From: Clostridiales bacterium
GTDB lineage: Bacteria; Bacillota; Clostridia; Saccharofermentanales; UBA5734
Length of the DNA stretch: 12,988 bases
Direction of reading: 5' to 3'
NCBI GenBank assembly: GCA_007135995.1
Contig: SLHU01000232.1
Coordinates: 1 to 12,988, forward strand
Shown: positions 1 to 7,045 of the stretch, in pieces
Layout of the letters: every line of letters begins with the position of its first letter
Position numbering within the stretch: the stretch's first letter is position 1
Notes under the pieces: model-generated
The model's database searches: none
What the model saw: the letters and a program-made list of their open reading frames with translations, nothing else
What the model was told of the DNA's origin: nothing
Translations under genes and position numbers: made by a program

Positions 1-99
1 ATGTCATTTCAGTATGTTGCGATACCGCCCGGACAGGATATGAATAACACGGCTGTAAAAGTCGTTCAGCAATCGTTACAGCCGGATATCCGGCAATAG
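1..99 (+). CDS. Possible C-terminal tail of an upstream gene (partial)
   Basis: Frame 1 stays open from the first base to a TAG at 97-99, about 32 codons, while the other two forward frames meet stops within the first 45 bases. The stop lies 15 bases before the isocitrate dehydrogenase start, a spacing typical of an operon. The peptide ends ...SLQPDIRQ and shows no motif I recognise. The first codon happens to be ATG, so this could also be a short open stretch by chance. The gene, if real, begins outside the window and its function cannot be judged. Confidence 0.35.
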   Translation: MSFQYVAIPPGQDMNNTAVKVVQQSLQPDIRQ

Positions 100-114
100 G
101 TTGGAGGTAACCAC

Positions 115-1314
115 ATGAAAAAGATTCCGATGAAAACGCCGCTCGTTGAGATGGACGGAGATGAAATGACCCGTATTATCTGGCAGCAGATCAAGGACAT
201 TTTGCTTGACCCTTTTGTTGATCTGAAAACAGAGTATTTTGATCTGGGGCTGGAACATCGCAACGCGACAGATGATCAGATTACGGTGGATGCCGCGAAA
301 AGAACCCGGGAATTAGGGGTTGCGGTTAAGTGTGCCACCATCACGCCAAACGCGCAGCGCATGGATGAATATGATCTTAAGGAAATGTGGAAAAGCCCGA
401 ACGGCACCATCCGCGCGATTCTCGACGGCACAGTTTTCCGGGCGCCGATCATGGTCAATAATATCAGCCCCTTCGTCAGTTCGTGGGAAAAACCCATCAC
501 GATTGCGCGTCATGCGTATGGCGACGTCTATAAAAACTTTGAAATACTCATCGAAAAACCCTGCAAAGCTGAACTGCTGGTTACCACAGAAGACGGCAAA
601 ACCACAAAACAGCTGATTCATGATTTTGAAGGCAGTGGTGTTCTGATGGGGATGCATAATACCGATCAGTCAATCGCCAGCTTTGCCCGCGCCTGTTTCG
701 AATACGCGCTGGATCTGAAGCAGGATCTGTGGTTCGCGACGAAAGATACAATATCTAAAATCTATGACCATCGTTTCAAAGATGTTTTTGCTGAAATTTA
801 CGAAAAAGAATATGCCGGTCAGTTTGAAGAGGCCGGTATAGAATATTTTTACACCTTGATTGACGATGCTGTCGCGAGAATTATGCGTTCTGAAGGCGGC
901 ATGCTCTGGGCCTGCAAAAACTATGACGGCGACGTGATGTCCGATATGATCGCGTCCGCCTGCGGCAGCCTGGCGATGATGACTTCTGTGCTTGTATCAC
1001 CAGACGGTGTTTATGAGTATGAAGCGGCACATGGCACGGTGACACGCCATTATTACCGCTACCTGAAAGGTGAGAAGACATCAACCAATCCTATGGCAAC
1101 CATATTTGCCTGGACCGGGGCGCTTCGCAAACGCGGCGAGCTGGACCAGATCAGCGAACTGTGTCAATTTGCCGATCAAGTGGAAAAAGCGGCGCTCGAC
1201 AGCATCGAAGAAGGCATTGTCACAGGCGATCTGAAAAACCTGGTCACCAATGATGATGTACGGGTTGTCAATACGGAAGAATTCCTGAAAGAGATCGCAG
1301 CGCGTCTGGCATAA
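115..1314 (+). CDS. icd: NADP-dependent isocitrate dehydrogenase (eukaryote-like homodimeric subfamily)
   Basis: Oxidative decarboxylation of isocitrate to 2-oxoglutarate in the cytoplasm, producing NADPH. The 399-residue protein matches the eukaryote-like (subfamily II) enzymes in length and motifs rather than the E. coli type. Visible are the isocitrate-binding SPNGTIR at 94-100, RHAYGDVYK at 132-140 with the conserved Tyr139, Lys210 in FATKDT, the metal-binding Asp250 in LIDDAVAR and Asp273/Asp277 in NYDGDVMSD, and HGTVTRH at 306-312. In this subfamily the Arg-His pair (311-312) contacts the 2'-phosphate, so NADP is the expected cofactor. [11 protein letters not shown] follows at 323-333. 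The ATG at 115 has a strong GGAGGT site at 103-108. The product supplies 2-oxoglutarate, the substrate of the glutamate dehydrogenase at 10434, but the two genes are not in one operon. No other citrate-branch gene is visible. Confidence 0.96.
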   Translation: MKKIPMKTPLVEMDGDEMTRIIWQQIKDILLDPFVDLKTEYFDLGLEHRNATDDQITVDAAKRTRELGVAVKCATITPNAQRMDEYDLKEMWKSPNGTIRAILDGTVFRAPIMVNNISPFVSSWEKPITIARHAYGDVYKNFEILIEKPCKAELLVTTEDGKTTKQLIHDFEGSGVLMGMHNTDQSIASFARACFEYALDLKQDLWFATKDTISKIYDHRFKDVFAEIYEKEYAGQFEEAGIEYFYTLIDDAVARIMRSEGGMLWACKNYDGDVMSDMIASACGSLAMMTSVLVSPDGVYEYEAAHGTVTRHYYRYLKGEKTSTNPMATIFAWTGALRKRGELDQISELCQFADQVEKAALDSIEEGIVTGDLKNLVTNDDVRVVNTEEFLKEIAARLA

Positions 1315-1367
1315 CCCGGTTATAAACGTGTTTACCGGACGATAGAAGAATTATGAGGAGTATCACT

Positions 1368-1877
1368 ATGAACGACTATGCTTCCTGGCAGCAACTTAGT
1401 GAGGGCAGCGACGATCCGCGTGACAGACAGATGCTGGAAATGTATCTGCAGCTGGAAACCAGCGGTTATGACCAGATTCTGAGTCAATATCCGCAGGTGA
1501 TCAGCGGCACGGTTTCGTCTGTGGCTGATGAACTTGGATTTGGCCGGCAGCCGGTTATTTTCATGGGATTTCTGGAAGGGATGAATACCAGCCTTAAGAC
1601 GCCGCTCGAGCTTGAGACGCTGGAGCCTGAATCTGAGATCAGTCTTGATCTGGATTTTGAGAAGCTTTATCGCAAGATGAATGAAGCCGACGCAGACTGG
1701 CTATATAAGCTCGACAGCTGGGAACTGGTGCTGCCGCTGGAACAAAGGCAGGCGATCACCAGAGAATGGCGCGAGTCAAAAATCATCCGGCGGGAAAAGG
1801 TTGGCAGAAACGATCCCTGCCCCTGCGGCAGCGGCAAAAAGCATAAGAAATGCTGCGGCAAGGGAGGCAGTGACTGA
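1368..1877 (+). CDS. Small SEC-C zinc-motif protein
   Basis: 169 residues when started at ATG 1368. I chose this over the in-frame ATG at 1353 because GAGGAG (1355-1360) sits 7 bases before 1368 and overlaps the upstream ATG. The only recognisable domain is the C-terminal SEC-C motif, [21 protein letters not shown] at roughly residues 144-164, with Cys151, Cys153, Cys162 and Cys163 as the expected zinc ligands. This motif occurs at the C-terminus of SecA, where it contacts SecB and phospholipid, and on many small proteins of unclear role. The remaining 140 residues are acidic and probably helical, and I do not recognise them. The stop codon overlaps the asnS start by one base (TGATG), so the two are very likely translationally coupled. 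A role linked to translation or secretion is only a guess from context. Confidence 0.85.
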   Translation: MNDYASWQQLSEGSDDPRDRQMLEMYLQLETSGYDQILSQYPQVISGTVSSVADELGFGRQPVIFMGFLEGMNTSLKTPLELETLEPESEISLDLDFEKLYRKMNEADADWLYKLDSWELVLPLEQRQAITREWRESKIIRREKVGRNDPCPCGSGKKHKKCCGKGGSD

Positions 1878-3274
1878 TGGAAATGACAACTGTCAGGCGG
1901 CTTTACCGCGATACGGCATCTTATCTTGACCAGTCAATAACGGTTGCCGGCTGGATCAGGACCATTCGAGACCAGAAACAGTTTGGTTTTATCAGTTTAA
2001 ATGACGGCACGTTTTTCCAGCCGCTGCAGATCGTGTTCTCACGGGAAACGGTTGGCGGCGATTACGACCGTATCGCCAGGCTGGGAAACGGCGCTTCGAT
2101 TATCGTCAGCGGCAGACTGATCGCAACGCCTTCGGCGCGCCAGCCATTTGAGCTGCAGGCTGAATCGGTCGTGCTTGAAGGTGACAGCCCGCCGGAATAC
2201 CCGCTGCAGCCAAAACGCCACAGCCCCGAGTATTTGCGCAGCATCGCTCATCTGAGACCGCGTACGAATTTGCTGTCTGCCGTTTTTCGTGTCCGTTCCG
2301 TCGCTGCCTACGCAATCCATCGTTTCTTTTATGAGCGGGATTTTGTCTATGTCCATACCCCCATCATCACGGCCAGCGACGCTGAAGGCGCTGGACAGAT
2401 GTTTCAGGTCACCACCCTCAATATGAAACAGCCGCCGCTGGATGATCAGGGCAGGATTGATTACAATAAAGATTTTTTCGGCCGCAAGACAAACCTGACC
2501 GTCAGTGGCCAGCTGAGCGCTGAAGCATACGCGATGGCATTTAAGAATGTATATACCTTCGGGCCAACGTTTCGCGCTGAGAATTCCAACACACCCAAGC
2601 ATGTCGCTGAGTTCTGGATGATAGAACCGGAAATCGCCTTCGCCGATCTGAAAGATGATATGATTCTGGCAGAAGCGATGATCAAGGAGATCATTCATTC
2701 CGTGCTGGATCAGTGTCCTGAGGAGATGGCTTTCTTTAATCAGTTTGTAGACAAAGGCCTGCTTGAACGCCTTGAATCGGTCGCATCCAGCACCTTTGCT
2801 GTGATGACTTATACGGAAGCAATTGATGCACTGCAGACATCAGGTCAGTCATTTGAATATCCTGTTTCCTGGGGCAGTGACCTGCAAACTGAACATGAAC
2901 GGTATCTGACGGAAAAGCTGCATAAAAAACCCGTCTTTGTCATTGATTATCCTAAAGACATCAAGGCTTTTTACATGAAGCAAAATGATGACGGCAAAAC
3001 GGTGGCGGCAATGGATTGCCTGGTGCCCGGCATCGGCGAAATAATCGGCGGCAGCCAGCGTGAGGACAACCTGGATAAACTCAGACAGCGGATCAGCGAA
3101 ATGGATCTGGATGAAGCGCAGTACAGCTGGTATCTTGACCTTCGCCGTTTTGGCGGTACACGTCATGCCGGTTTTGGTCTTGGCTTTGAGCGTATGATCA
3201 TGTATTTAACCGGTGTCAGCAACATTCGCGATGTCATTCCTTTCCCGAGAACACCCGGGAATGCTGAGTTTTAG
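1877..3274 (+). CDS. asnS: Asparaginyl-tRNA synthetase (class IIb)
   Basis: Charges tRNA-Asn with asparagine using ATP. At 465 residues the length is normal for bacterial AsnS. An N-terminal OB-fold anticodon-binding domain is visible ([19 protein letters not shown] at 21-39). The class II catalytic core follows, with motif 1 near 156-165, motif 2 at [20 protein letters not shown] (228-247) and motif 3 at GFGLGFERM (432-440), then the C-terminal signature [13 protein letters not shown]. The residues [11 protein letters not shown] and the FPR ending favour AsnS over AspS. GGGAGG at 1862-1867 lies 9 bases before the ATG, inside the end of the SEC-C gene. Its presence suggests direct asparaginylation of tRNA-Asn, although an amidotransferase route elsewhere cannot be excluded. 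No clear terminator follows. Confidence 0.97.
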   Translation: MEMTTVRRLYRDTASYLDQSITVAGWIRTIRDQKQFGFISLNDGTFFQPLQIVFSRETVGGDYDRIARLGNGASIIVSGRLIATPSARQPFELQAESVVLEGDSPPEYPLQPKRHSPEYLRSIAHLRPRTNLLSAVFRVRSVAAYAIHRFFYERDFVYVHTPIITASDAEGAGQMFQVTTLNMKQPPLDDQGRIDYNKDFFGRKTNLTVSGQLSAEAYAMAFKNVYTFGPTFRAENSNTPKHVAEFWMIEPEIAFADLKDDMILAEAMIKEIIHSVLDQCPEEMAFFNQFVDKGLLERLESVASSTFAVMTYTEAIDALQTSGQSFEYPVSWGSDLQTEHERYLTEKLHKKPVFVIDYPKDIKAFYMKQNDDGKTVAAMDCLVPGIGEIIGGSQREDNLDKLRQRISEMDLDEAQYSWYLDLRRFGGTRHAGFGLGFERMIMYLTGVSNIRDVIPFPRTPGNAEF

Positions 3275-3396
3275 GCTGACATCTGCCGGAACGCAGCTGC
3301 TTGAACACGAAAAAACGAAAACCTGCGGGCCTGCAGCACACGATTCTGCAATATCGCGGGTACATATGAACCTTTGATGAAACCGCACCACTCAGA

Positions 3397-3424
3397 TTAA
3401 GTTCAGGTTCAGTGATGATACAAT
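3397..3424 (+). promoter_or_regulatory. Possible promoter upstream of maf-radC
   Basis: An extended -10 element, TGaTACAAT (3416-3424), lies about 60 bases before the maf start, with a poor -35 candidate TTAAGT at 3397-3402. The -10 hexamer matches consensus at five of six positions and carries the upstream TG, which can compensate for a weak -35. The surrounding 208-bp gap (3275-3482) holds no convincing gene, terminator or structured RNA that I can see. Confidence 0.35.
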
Positions 3425-3482
3425 GTATCTGCCCGCTGTCAGGATGTGCGGACGAAAGACAGCACAATGATTGGAAAAATGA

Positions 3483-4292
3483 ATGGTAATACAAGCATGT
3501 CAGCCTGAAAAACATAATCATTATGGCCAGCCTGATAAATTTAAGAATTTTAATGTATCGCGAGAAGCAGAAAACGAAGCAGGTGCGGGCAATCGGCAGC
3601 ATAAGTCTGACGATCGCCCGAACCTGCATGACGACGCACAGCATCAGCTGCCGATTATTCTGGGATCAGGATCGCCGCGACGTTATGAGCTGATTCGCCG
3701 TTTCTGGCCGGATGCAGCCATAGATGTTAAAAAACCAGTGGTTAATGAGGCTGCGTTGATTCAGCGTCTGATCCCGCGATACTGCCTGAGAGATGTGGCT
3801 GGTCAGCTCACGCGCGCGAAAATGGAGGCGCTGAAGTCTGATCTGTCGCTGCCGGAAGAATGCATGGTTCTGACAGCTGATACCATGGTGATCGCTGACG
3901 GACAGATTCTGGGAAAACCGGCGGATGCACAGGCAGCGCGCATCATGCTGCGCAGCCTTTCCGGCAGAAAGCATATTGTGGTGACCGGGCTTTGCCTGGA
4001 AACGCATATACGCAAAAAAAAGCTTAGTCTTCAGGCTGTAGAACGGACAGAGGTCTGGTTTGGCAAGCTGGATGACGCCAAGATAGAATGGTATATACAA
4101 ACCGGTGAACCTTTTGATAAGGCCGGCGCATACGGCATACAAGGCTATGGCGCCGCGTTTATCGAAAAGCTTTCGGGTTGTTATTATAATGTGATGGGAT
4201 TGCCGGTCTTCAGGCTCATGGATCTGCTGCAGCAGACAGCAGACCATTTTAAATTAGATAAAAACTTATATCATATCCTGCCCTGGAACTGA
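3483..4292 (+). CDS. maf: Maf-family nucleotide pyrophosphatase with N-terminal extension
   Basis: Maf proteins hydrolyse non-canonical or modified nucleoside triphosphates and are linked to division control in Bacillus. Diagnostic motifs are all present: GSGSPRR (61-67, normally near residue 10), TADTMV (131-136) with the catalytic aspartate, GKP (144-146), PFDKAGAYGIQGYG (210-223) and GCYYNVMGLP (232-241). The catalytic domain is therefore complete. Unusual is a tail of about 56 residues before the domain, rich in His, Asn, Gln, Asp and Lys. An in-frame TGA directly precedes ATG 3483 and no other in-frame ATG occurs before the domain. Only a weak GGAAAA (3473-3478) precedes the start, so initiation at a non-ATG codon further down is possible. 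radC follows after 31 bases, and maf-radC next to mre genes is a common Bacillota order. Confidence 0.9.
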   Translation: MVIQACQPEKHNHYGQPDKFKNFNVSREAENEAGAGNRQHKSDDRPNLHDDAQHQLPIILGSGSPRRYELIRRFWPDAAIDVKKPVVNEAALIQRLIPRYCLRDVAGQLTRAKMEALKSDLSLPEECMVLTADTMVIADGQILGKPADAQAARIMLRSLSGRKHIVVTGLCLETHIRKKKLSLQAVERTEVWFGKLDDAKIEWYIQTGEPFDKAGAYGIQGYGAAFIEKLSGCYYNVMGLPVFRLMDLLQQTADHFKLDKNLYHILPWN

Positions 4293-4323
4293 AGTATCCC
4301 CAAAAGGGAGGTTCAGAAAGGAT

Positions 4324-5121
4324 ATGTCACAGACAAAAACCGAGTTGAAGCAAACAGCGATCAAGCAAAAACAGGCAGATGTGAATCAGACAACACAGGC
4401 AGCTGTGAGGCCTCATTCGCAGTCAGACAAAAGCATGCAGCCGCATCTGACCATGAAACATCTGCCGCCGGATGACAGACCAGTTGAAAAAATCCTGCAT
4501 CAAGGGCCGTCGCAGCTTTCAGATGCTGAGCTGCTGGCCGTGATTATTCGCAGTGGTTCGCGTGAAGAAACCGCGCTTTCTTTATGTCAGCGGCTGCTCA
4601 GCGGCCAGGACGGCATGGCGCATTTAGCTGACCAGTCATTGGAAGAGCTGATGCAGCTTCAGGGCATCGGGCCGGTAAAAGCAACGCAGATTAAAGCCGC
4701 ACTTGAAATTGGCCTTCGTATCAGCCGCTCGAGGGGGCAGCGTGGTCAGATCATTAAAACACCCGACGACGCGCTGATTCTTCTCGACGCAGAGATGCGC
4801 AATCTGCCGCGAGAGGAAATGAGGCTTGTTCTGCTGGACACCCGAAGCAGGCTGATAAAAATGTGCTGTGTTTCGCAGGGCGGCCTTTCAGCTGCCGTGA
4901 TCTACCCCAGAGACTTGTTTCGTGAAGCGGTGAAAGCCAATGCCGCGTCAATGATTCTGGCACATAACCATCCGAGTGGTGATGCGACACCCAGCCAGGA
5001 TGATATCGAGACCACTCAGCGAATTATTGATGTAGGTAATATGATGGGCATTCGGGTTGTTGATCATCTGATTCTTGCCCGCGGTGGATCCGTCAGTTTA
5101 AAGCAGCAAGGATACATCTGA
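4324..5121 (+). CDS. radC: RadC family JAB/MPN-domain protein
   Basis: RadC proteins carry a JAMM metalloprotease-like domain. Despite the historical name, a direct repair role is doubtful and the biochemical function is unsettled. Domains in order are the family N-terminus KHLPPDDRPVEKI at 45-57, a helix-hairpin-helix (LQGIGPVKATQIKAALEI, 112-129), the glutamate of the metal site in PREEM (162-166), and the JAMM signature HNHPSGDATPSQDD at 214-227. The domain is intact. Residues 1-43 form an extra hydrophilic tail dominated by Gln, Lys, Thr and Ser that typical RadC proteins lack. AGGGAGG (4305-4311) lies 12 bases before ATG 4324, and a second purine run, AAAGGA, abuts the start. The in-frame ATG 4453, at the usual family start, has no ribosome binding site, so the long form is preferred. 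A terminator follows at 5270. Confidence 0.94.
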   Translation: MSQTKTELKQTAIKQKQADVNQTTQAAVRPHSQSDKSMQPHLTMKHLPPDDRPVEKILHQGPSQLSDAELLAVIIRSGSREETALSLCQRLLSGQDGMAHLADQSLEELMQLQGIGPVKATQIKAALEIGLRISRSRGQRGQIIKTPDDALILLDAEMRNLPREEMRLVLLDTRSRLIKMCCVSQGGLSAAVIYPRDLFREAVKANAASMILAHNHPSGDATPSQDDIETTQRIIDVGNMMGIRVVDHLILARGGSVSLKQQGYI

Positions 5122-5269
5122 CTGAGCCTGAACCACATCGTCGGTCGCGAAACCGTGCTGACAGCGTCAGGAAGCCAGCCGCGTCATTGCGAATCGGCTT
5201 CCGCAGCCGCGAAGCGGCGAGGACCTGTCCGATGAGCATGATGCGGGTGGCGATCTGACGCCTGAACCT

Positions 5270-5299
5270 GAACCGCGGCGGTGCGGGGTTCACTTTTTT
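5270..5299 (+). terminator. Intrinsic terminator after radC
   Basis: GAACC at 5270-5274 can pair with GGTTC at 5287-5291, with further GC pairing inside (CCGC with GCGG as an alternative register), followed by six T at 5294-5299. Shape and T run fit a rho-independent terminator for maf-radC. The right arm shares bases with the -35 element of the mreC promoter. The stretch 5122-5269 before it is GC-rich and shows no gene. Confidence 0.55.
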
Positions 5300-5317
5300 C
5301 ATTATTTAAGGTATGAT
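5289..5317 (+). promoter_or_regulatory. Promoter of mreC-mreD
   Basis: TTCACT at 5289-5294 (four of six to TTGACA) is followed by a spacer of exactly 17 bases and TATGAT at 5312-5317 (five of six to TATAAT). Transcription would begin near 5324, giving a leader of about 65 bases before mreC. The -35 lies on the right arm and T run of the preceding terminator. Confidence 0.6.
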
Positions 5318-5388
5318 AAGCTGCAGATTCTTTCTTATCCGGCATGCCGTAGGGCAGCCGGAAACAAGCGCTTTATGGGGTGATCAGA

Positions 5389-6240
5389 TTGAGCCGTTTT
5401 GTCAGGAACCAAGTATTTTTTCTGGTTGTCATCAGCTTGCTGCTGCTGGCTGTTATTATCTGGTCTTTTTTACCGGGAAGCCCGCTTAATCACCTGACAA
5501 GCCCTTTTTCCGCGGTTTTCACGCCTGTACAGGAACGGTTTAATGCTGCCGCTGACCAGGTCAGCGGCTTTTATGAGTCTTTAAATGAAGGGATGGCGCT
5601 GCGCGATGAAAACAGGGACTTGCGCCTTGAGAATGCAGCGCTTCGCAATCAGGTAGCACAGTTGGAAGAAGCCGGCAGACAATATGAGCAGCTGAAAGAC
5701 GCGTTTAAGATGAAAGATCAGTTCGCCGGCTATGATCTGATCGGCGGCCGGTTGCTGACCCGCGAGATCGGTACCTGGTTTGATGTGTTCCGTATTGATG
5801 TTGGCACAACCGATGGCGTGACCGTAACTGAGACACTGACATTCGCGGTGGTTGACGCACAGTCCAACCTGATCGGAAGGGTTCTTTCTACTGATGCCGT
5901 ATCGGCAAAAATCCTGCCTGTCCTGCATGAAGGGTTTGCTGTATCAGGCAAAGTCAATGAAGTGGGCGGCAGCCTGCTGCGTGTGCGCGGCGATATAGAC
6001 CTTAAACCTCAAGGGCTTTGCCTGATCGACCAGATACCAGCCAACGCGACAATCGAGATTGGTGATGAAATCGTCAGCAGCGGCATCGGCGGGCTTTTTC
6101 CGGCGGGCGTTCCGATCGGCAGGGTTGTGAACGTAATTGAAGCGGATGCCCGCGACCAGCGGCAGGCCTGGCTTGAGCCCTACGCGCAGCTTGATGAGCT
6201 GGAGACTGTATTTGTGATGATTGGGAGAGCGGTCGAATGA
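5389..6240 (+). CDS. mreC: Rod shape-determining protein MreC
   Basis: MreC is a bitopic membrane protein that scaffolds the elongation complex and activates PBP2 from outside the membrane. The sequence shows a short basic cytoplasmic end, one hydrophobic segment (about residues 7-28, VFFLVVISLLLLAVIIW), a coiled coil over roughly 55-100 (ENRDLRLENAALRNQVAQLE), then the beta-rich domain with GRLLTRE, FDVFRIDVGTTDGV and VSSGIGGLFPAGVPIGRV. I chose TTG 5389 because GGGGTGATC (5377-5385) matches the 3' half of the extended Shine-Dalgarno sequence and sits 8 bases upstream counted from the G run. The in-frame GTG at 5380 lies inside that site and has no good site of its own. Length is 283 residues, normal for MreC. 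The stop overlaps the mreD start (ATGA). No mreB lies upstream, unlike most such clusters. Confidence 0.92.
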   Translation: MSRFVRNQVFFLVVISLLLLAVIIWSFLPGSPLNHLTSPFSAVFTPVQERFNAAADQVSGFYESLNEGMALRDENRDLRLENAALRNQVAQLEEAGRQYEQLKDAFKMKDQFAGYDLIGGRLLTREIGTWFDVFRIDVGTTDGVTVTETLTFAVVDAQSNLIGRVLSTDAVSAKILPVLHEGFAVSGKVNEVGGSLLRVRGDIDLKPQGLCLIDQIPANATIEIGDEIVSSGIGGLFPAGVPIGRVVNVIEADARDQRQAWLEPYAQLDELETVFVMIGRAVE

Positions 6241-6806
6241 GTTCCAACAAGGTATATCTGCGGGCCATTATCGTGTATGCTGCCTATATTGTGGTACTGT
6301 CGCAGCTGCAGGTCACTTTGCCTGAATGGTTTAATTTTTCAGGCAGTCGTCCCGATTTAACCCTGGTTTTAGTTATTCTAAGCGGCTATCTGTTTGGCCG
6401 CATGGACGGCGCGCTGGTGGGACTGGCTGCAGGATTTATGCGCGACATGTTTGCCGGCCGGGCGCTTGGCCTTGGTATGCTTCTGCTCTTATATGCCGGT
6501 CTTCTGGCCGCGCTTTTGCTGCGCCAGTCATTTCGGCGCAATATATTGCTGAGCTTGTTTCAGGTTGTCTGGATTACAGTTTTGTATGAGCTGGTTGTAA
6601 CCGGCGTTGTTTTTCTGGTACCGATGCTGCCGGATGTCACTTATGAAGCGTCACATTTGTATGGATTAATGCTGCAGCGGCTGCCGGGACAGATCGGAGC
6701 GAATCTGCTGGCGGCAGTTCCGCTGGTATTACTGCTGCATTTTATGGGCCCTTACCGGCAAAAAAGCAGTTTTGAGGATAACGAAACAAGACGCCACGAA
6801 GCATAA
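6237..6806 (+). CDS. mreD: Rod shape-determining protein MreD
   Basis: A 189-residue, strongly hydrophobic protein with about five or six predicted membrane segments (around 8-27, 41-56, 58-74, 78-96, 104-128 and 152-169). It carries the family pattern RPDLTLVLVILSGYLFGRMDGALVG early in the protein and a charged C-terminal tail. MreD is an integral membrane partner of MreC and PBP2 in lateral wall synthesis. Its start overlaps the mreC stop by four bases, and GGGAGAG at 6223-6229 within mreC gives 7-base spacing, so translation is coupled. Sequence conservation in this family is low, so the call rests on topology, the early motif and position between mreC and PBP2. Confidence 0.9.
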   Translation: MSSNKVYLRAIIVYAAYIVVLSQLQVTLPEWFNFSGSRPDLTLVLVILSGYLFGRMDGALVGLAAGFMRDMFAGRALGLGMLLLLYAGLLAALLLRQSFRRNILLSLFQVVWITVLYELVVTGVVFLVPMLPDVTYEASHLYGLMLQRLPGQIGANLLAAVPLVLLLHFMGPYRQKSSFEDNETRRHEA

Positions 6807-6941
6807 ACACTGCACGTGTCTGCTGCCGGATGTGTCTTAAAAACAAAGGCTGCTGACCAGGTGATTCAGACAGTCTGTAACATTTTACGATTTGTTTTGA
6901 TCCTGTCTGATGCCAGATCAGCCTAGTCATGATAAGATAGA

Positions 6942-6951
6942 AACACGTGTT
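6942..6951. repeat. Palindromes in the mreD-PBP2 gap
   Basis: AACACGTGTT is a perfect 10-base palindrome, placed just after a candidate -10 TAAGAT at 6933-6938. A second perfect 10-base palindrome, GTCAGCTGAC, lies at 7022-7031 directly before the PBP2 ribosome binding site. These could be operator sites or chance. I find no convincing full promoter or terminator in this 239-bp gap (6807-7045) and no open reading frame that looks real. Confidence 0.25.
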
Positions 6952-7045
6952 CAATAAGAGCAGGATGATCTGAAACCAACAATATGCAGATTATGCATCA
7001 GTTAAGGAACATAAAAACAAAGTCAGCTGACAGGGAGAAAGCCAA

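Noticed and set aside
1315..1345. Imperfect inverted repeat after icd (CCGG...TAAAC/GTTTA...CCGG)
   Set aside because: It has a two-base loop, a three-base bulge and no T run, so it is not convincing as a terminator.
2039..2698. 219-residue reading frame on the minus strand
   Set aside because: It lies wholly antisense to the clear asnS gene, lacks a recognisable domain, and is a codon-bias shadow.
3234..3644. 136-residue hydrophobic minus-strand frame over the asnS-maf gap
   Set aside because: It overlaps the ends of asnS and maf, its cysteine- and phenylalanine-rich composition is typical of antisense frames, and no family pattern is seen.
5093..5302. 69-residue minus-strand frame between radC and mreC
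   Set aside because: It is Arg-rich low-complexity sequence over a GC-rich gap and a terminator, with no recognisable motif.
5122..5388. Possible remnant of mreB
   Set aside because: Read in all frames, the gap shows none of the actin-fold motifs of MreB, so absence is reported rather than a pseudogene.
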